A stretch of DNA of 52,840 nucleotides. Source: an uncultured Hyphomicrobiales bacterium (GTDB lineage Bacteria; Pseudomonadota; Alphaproteobacteria; Rhizobiales; Beijerinckiaceae). Each line of letters opens with the position of its first letter. Position 1 is the first letter of the stretch. The stretch lies in the NCBI GenBank assembly GCA_903931945.1, contig CAIZEI010000159.1, positions 1 to 52,840 of the forward strand, written 5' to 3'. Below, one piece after another: positions 50,579-52,840 of the stretch. The translations under genes and the position numbers were made by a program. Below the pieces are notes generated by a model. The model was not told where the DNA came from and did no database searches. It saw only the letters and a program-made list of their open reading frames with translations.

Positions 50579-51765
50579 GGCTGCGCTCCTGCGGCCGGCA
50601 ATCCGCGCGCGCGCGCCGCGCTGTCGAGAAAGCCTTTCGATGTCGACAGCAATTCCGGCACATCGAGCAAAAAAGCGTCGTGGCCTTTGTCTGTTTCAAT
50701 TTCGACGAATGACACAGACGCGCCGCCCGCATTCAGCGCATGCACTATCGCCCGTGAATTGGCGGTGGGAAACAGCCAGTCCGAAGTGAAGGACACAAGG
50801 CAGAATCGCGTTTTCGAACCCTTGAACGCCAGCGCCAGCGAGCCGCCGTAATCGTCCGCAAGGTCGAAGTAATCCATCGCGCGCGTGACATAGAGGTAGG
50901 AATTGGCGTCAAATCGCTCGACAAAACTCGACCCTTGATGGCGTAGATAACTTTCAATCTGGAATTCCGCGTCAAAGGAGAATGCCGGCGCAGCGCGATC
51001 CTGCAACCTGCGCCCGAATTTGCGGTGCAGGGCTTCGTCCGAGAGATAGGTGATATGCGCCGCCATGCGCGCGACCGCGAGGCCTTTGGAGGGCCGCTCC
51101 GCAGTCTCGAAATAGCGACCGCCGCGCCAGAAAGGGTCAGCCATGATCGCCTGCCGCCCGACCTCATGGAATGCAATATTCTGCGAGGAATGGCGCGCGG
51201 CTGCGGCAATCGGCATGGCGCAGAAGACACGCTGCGGATAGCTTGCGGCCCATTGCAGCACCTGCATCCCCCCCATGGAGCCGCCCGCCACGCAAAACAG
51301 TTGATCGATCCCGAGGTGATCCACGAGCCTCGCTTGCGCGCACACCATATCGCGGATCGTGATGACGGGCAGTTCAAGCCCGTAGGGCTTGCCGGTCGCA
51401 GGATTGAGCGAGGCGGGTCCGGTCGACCCCATACAGCCGCCAATCACATTCGAACAGATGACAAAATACCGGTTGGTGTCGATGGGCCTGCCCGGACCCA
51501 CCATCGTTTCCCACCAGCCTGGTTTGCCGGTGAGGGGATGCGCATTGGCGACATGCTGGTCGCCGGTGAGCGCATGGCAGATCAACACCGCATTGGACTT
51601 TGCCGAATTCAGCGCGCCGTAGGTCTGATAGGCCACAGTCAGCGGCGCAATTTCGAGGCCTGCGTCGGTAATCAACGGCTCGGTTTGCGGAAAGCGGACC
51701 ACAAGACTATGCGGATTGTCGGCCTCGGCCATTCCGCCGCGAGGATCGATGGCCGCTGCTCCCAT
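50575..51765 (-). CDS. metX: Homoserine O-acyltransferase MetX
   Basis: A 396-residue alpha/beta-fold acyltransferase that activates homoserine for methionine synthesis. Landmarks are [37 protein letters not shown], the nucleophile [14 protein letters not shown], the Asp in [10 protein letters not shown] and the His in [10 protein letters not shown]. The open frame runs far upstream through the antisense of the next gene, so the ATG at 51765 is chosen; GGAG lies 10 bp before it and the protein then has normal length. A start at 51732 is also possible. Whether acetyl- or succinyl-CoA is used cannot be decided here. Confidence 0.94.
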   Translation of the reverse strand: MGAAAIDPRGGMAEADNPHSLVVRFPQTEPLITDAGLEIAPLTVAYQTYGALNSAKSNAVLICHALTGDQHVANAHPLTGKPGWWETMVGPGRPIDTNRYFVICSNVIGGCMGSTGPASLNPATGKPYGLELPVITIRDMVCAQARLVDHLGIDQLFCVAGGSMGGMQVLQWAASYPQRVFCAMPIAAAARHSSQNIAFHEVGRQAIMADPFWRGGRYFETAERPSKGLAVARMAAHITYLSDEALHRKFGRRLQDRAAPAFSFDAEFQIESYLRHQGSSFVERFDANSYLYVTRAMDYFDLADDYGGSLALAFKGSKTRFCLVSFTSDWLFPTANSRAIVHALNAGGASVSFVEIETDKGHDAFLLDVPELLSTSKGFLDSAARARGLPAAGAQP

Positions 51766-51801
51766 ATGCTGAATGCTCCAAACGTTCGATATTCCGAACA
51801 A

Positions 51802-51811
51802 AGCGTACGCT
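51802..51811. promoter_or_regulatory. Palindrome at the metX transcription start
   Basis: AGCGTACGCT is a perfect 10-bp palindrome located directly after the -10 element. It would cover the predicted start of metXW transcription, a good place for a repressor. The leader after it also contains GTTCG/CGAAC arms (51784-51799). No SAM-II riboswitch pattern was recognised. Confidence 0.45.
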
Positions 51812-51840
51812 ATATAGGTGCGCGCAGGAATATACGTCAA
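51811..51840 (-). promoter_or_regulatory. Probable promoter of metX-metW
   Basis: On the minus strand TTGACG (51840-51835) and TATATA (51816-51811) are 18 bp apart, close to the sigma-70 consensus. Transcription would start near 51804, leaving a leader of about 40 nt before metX. Confidence 0.6.
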
Positions 51841-51939
51841 GTCTACGACGTTGACGGACGAATCCCGCATCGCTCCAACGCGGATTGTCGATGGTTGCGC
51901 CATGCACGTGATTTCCGCTAGGGATTCGGCCTGATCTGG

Positions 51940-52620
51940 ATGACGCCGATGACCACAGCCCGCGATGACATTCTTTCCACCATCCGGCGGTCCCTGGGCG
52001 TCAATGGCGCCGAGGCGCCGCGCCGCGCTTCCGTCGAACAGCGGCTTGCCAGCGCGCCGCAGGGCGTGATCCCGTTGCGTGGACGGCTCGACGCCGCCGG
52101 TCGCATCGCCCTGTTCAGGGAAGAGGCGGAGCGCGTGCAGAGCAGTGTCGCGCTGGTCGCCAGCGCCGCAGACGCGCCGGCTGAAATCGCGCGATATCTC
52201 AGAGACAACAATTTGCCCGCGACATTGCGCATGGGCGATGACGCCAGACTGAGAGCCATGGACTGGAGCCAGACCGCCATCACGCTCTCCTATGGCGCTT
52301 CGGAGGGCGAGGATCTGAATGCGGTCAGCCACGCCTTTGCCGGCATTGCGGAAACCGGCACGCTGGCGATGACATCGGGCGCGGACAATCCGACAACGCT
52401 GAATTTTCTGCCCGACAATCACATTGTCGTTCTCGCCGCCGCTGACATTTTGGGCGAAATGGAAAGCGTATTGACGAAATTGCGCGGGGTCTATGGAAAG
52501 GGCGCAATGCCGCGCGCGGTCAATTTCATCACGGGCCCCTCGCGCTCGGGCGATATCGAGCAAAAACTGCTTTTGGGCGCGCATGGGCCAAGGCGGTTGC
52601 ATGTGGTGGTGGTGGGGTAG
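51940..52620 (+). CDS. LutC/YkgG-type LUD-domain protein
   Basis: A 226-residue protein of the LUD family. The N-terminus [19 protein letters not shown], the central [14 protein letters not shown] through [20 protein letters not shown] and [19 protein letters not shown] are the usual signature of LutC. LutC works with the iron-sulfur proteins LutA and LutB in L-lactate oxidation to pyruvate. Those partners are not in this window (they could lie outside), so the role here is inferred. A start three codons later (MTTARDD) is equally good. It is divergent from metX across 174 bp. Confidence 0.85.
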   Translation: MTPMTTARDDILSTIRRSLGVNGAEAPRRASVEQRLASAPQGVIPLRGRLDAAGRIALFREEAERVQSSVALVASAADAPAEIARYLRDNNLPATLRMGDDARLRAMDWSQTAITLSYGASEGEDLNAVSHAFAGIAETGTLAMTSGADNPTTLNFLPDNHIVVLAAADILGEMESVLTKLRGVYGKGAMPRAVNFITGPSRSGDIEQKLLLGAHGPRRLHVVVVG

Positions 52621-52734
52621 GGATCATTGCGGAGATATGACGGGGCCAGCTCTTCGCGCTCCGGCCGATGGCGATGGCGGCGATGACGTTGCCGGAGGAG
52701 GGTCGGTTGGATTTGAACAGCTTATACCAAGGGC

Positions 52735-52765
52735 GCTTCGGATTGACCGATGGTCAAACCGAAGC
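52735..52765. repeat. Compound palindrome, first hairpin
   Basis: GCTTCGG/CCGAAGC (7 bp), one A-A mismatch, then TTGACC/GGTCAA (6 bp) close a 3-nt loop. It is the left part of an intergenic element that continues to the window edge. The preceding 114 bases (52621-52734) show no gene I can support. Confidence 0.7.
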
Positions 52766-52801
52766 ATTCGGCGCGTCAGCGCCGGCGCGCGTTCGCGCTT
52801 G

Positions 52802-52835
52802 CCAACGGCGATGTGTCAAGTCACATCGCCGTTGG
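52802..52835. repeat. Compound palindrome, second hairpin
   Basis: CCAACGGCGATGTG (52802-52815) pairs without mismatch with its complement at 52822-52835 around a 6-nt loop. TATACCAA at 52723-52730 and TTGGTATTA at the window end (52832-52840) frame both hairpins as inverted ends, suggesting one unit of about 120 bp that may be an interspersed repeat or a small MITE-like element. Confidence 0.7.
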
Positions 52836-52840
52836 TATTA

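Noticed and set aside
51766..51939. SAM-II riboswitch upstream of metX
   Set aside because: I looked for the conserved aptamer core and pseudoknot on the minus strand and did not find a convincing match; the predicted leader is also too short.
52621..52734. Possible coding fragment on the minus strand (reads NRPSSGNVIAAIAIGRS)
   Set aside because: The frame is short, has no start or family match that I can defend and adjoins a repeat element, so I do not call it a gene.

Overview
The window looks like chromosomal DNA of a GC-rich alphaproteobacterium of the Hyphomicrobiales/Rhizobiales type. The basis is an alphaproteobacterial-style division and cell-wall operon, an ExoD protein, a GAF-type PtsP (EI-Ntr), a metX-metW pair, a PhzF/Nudix/PCuAC set, a palindromic intergenic repeat that I associate with this order, and many 4-bp ATGA/TTGA gene overlaps. 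I cannot name the genus from sequence alone. No rRNA, tRNA or CRISPR array was recognised.

Left part (1-21.6 kb): housekeeping and accessory genes, mostly on the minus strand. An ExoD fragment is followed by an acyl-CoA dehydrogenase, a PCu(A)C copper chaperone, a Nudix hydrolase and a PhzF protein. Then come a VapBC module behind a perfect palindrome, a TctC binding protein with a class II aldolase, a small lipoprotein, a decayed alpha/beta hydrolase and a large plus-strand cyclase/ATPase/TPR regulator. Next is a minus-strand catabolic-looking set: a second class II aldolase, an EutA-like reactivase and a fused TctA-TctB transporter. Upstream of it lies a 1.4-kb cassette (BrnT/BrnA and an AT-rich nuclease-like gene) bracketed by two direct copies of the 3-prime end of ettA. 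After ettA there is an SGNH hydrolase / OpgC-type membrane protein / catalytically dead SGNH-like trio.

Central part (21.6-36.6 kb): the plus-strand dcw cluster rsmH-ftsL-ftsI-murEF-mraY-murD-ftsW-murG-murC-[insert]-murB, almost entirely translationally coupled. murE and murF form one fused gene. Between murC and murB sits a second VapBC module plus the deleted remnant of a DNA methyltransferase whose stop codon overlaps the murB start. mraZ is absent upstream, and ddl/ftsQ/ftsA/ftsZ do not follow murB.

Right part (36.6-52.8 kb): a methyltransferase, a truncated hicB that reads into the antisense of its neighbour, a three-gene membrane set built on a MotA/TolQ/ExbB-type proton-channel protein, prfA, ptsP, cfa, and a RibD-type reductase, esterase, large membrane protein and ribA run. 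metX-metW and a LutC-type protein follow. The window ends in a compound palindromic repeat. Toxin-antitoxin modules or relics occur four times (vapBC twice, brnTA, hicB), three of them beside broken or duplicated genes, which marks the recent insertion points in an otherwise conserved chromosome.
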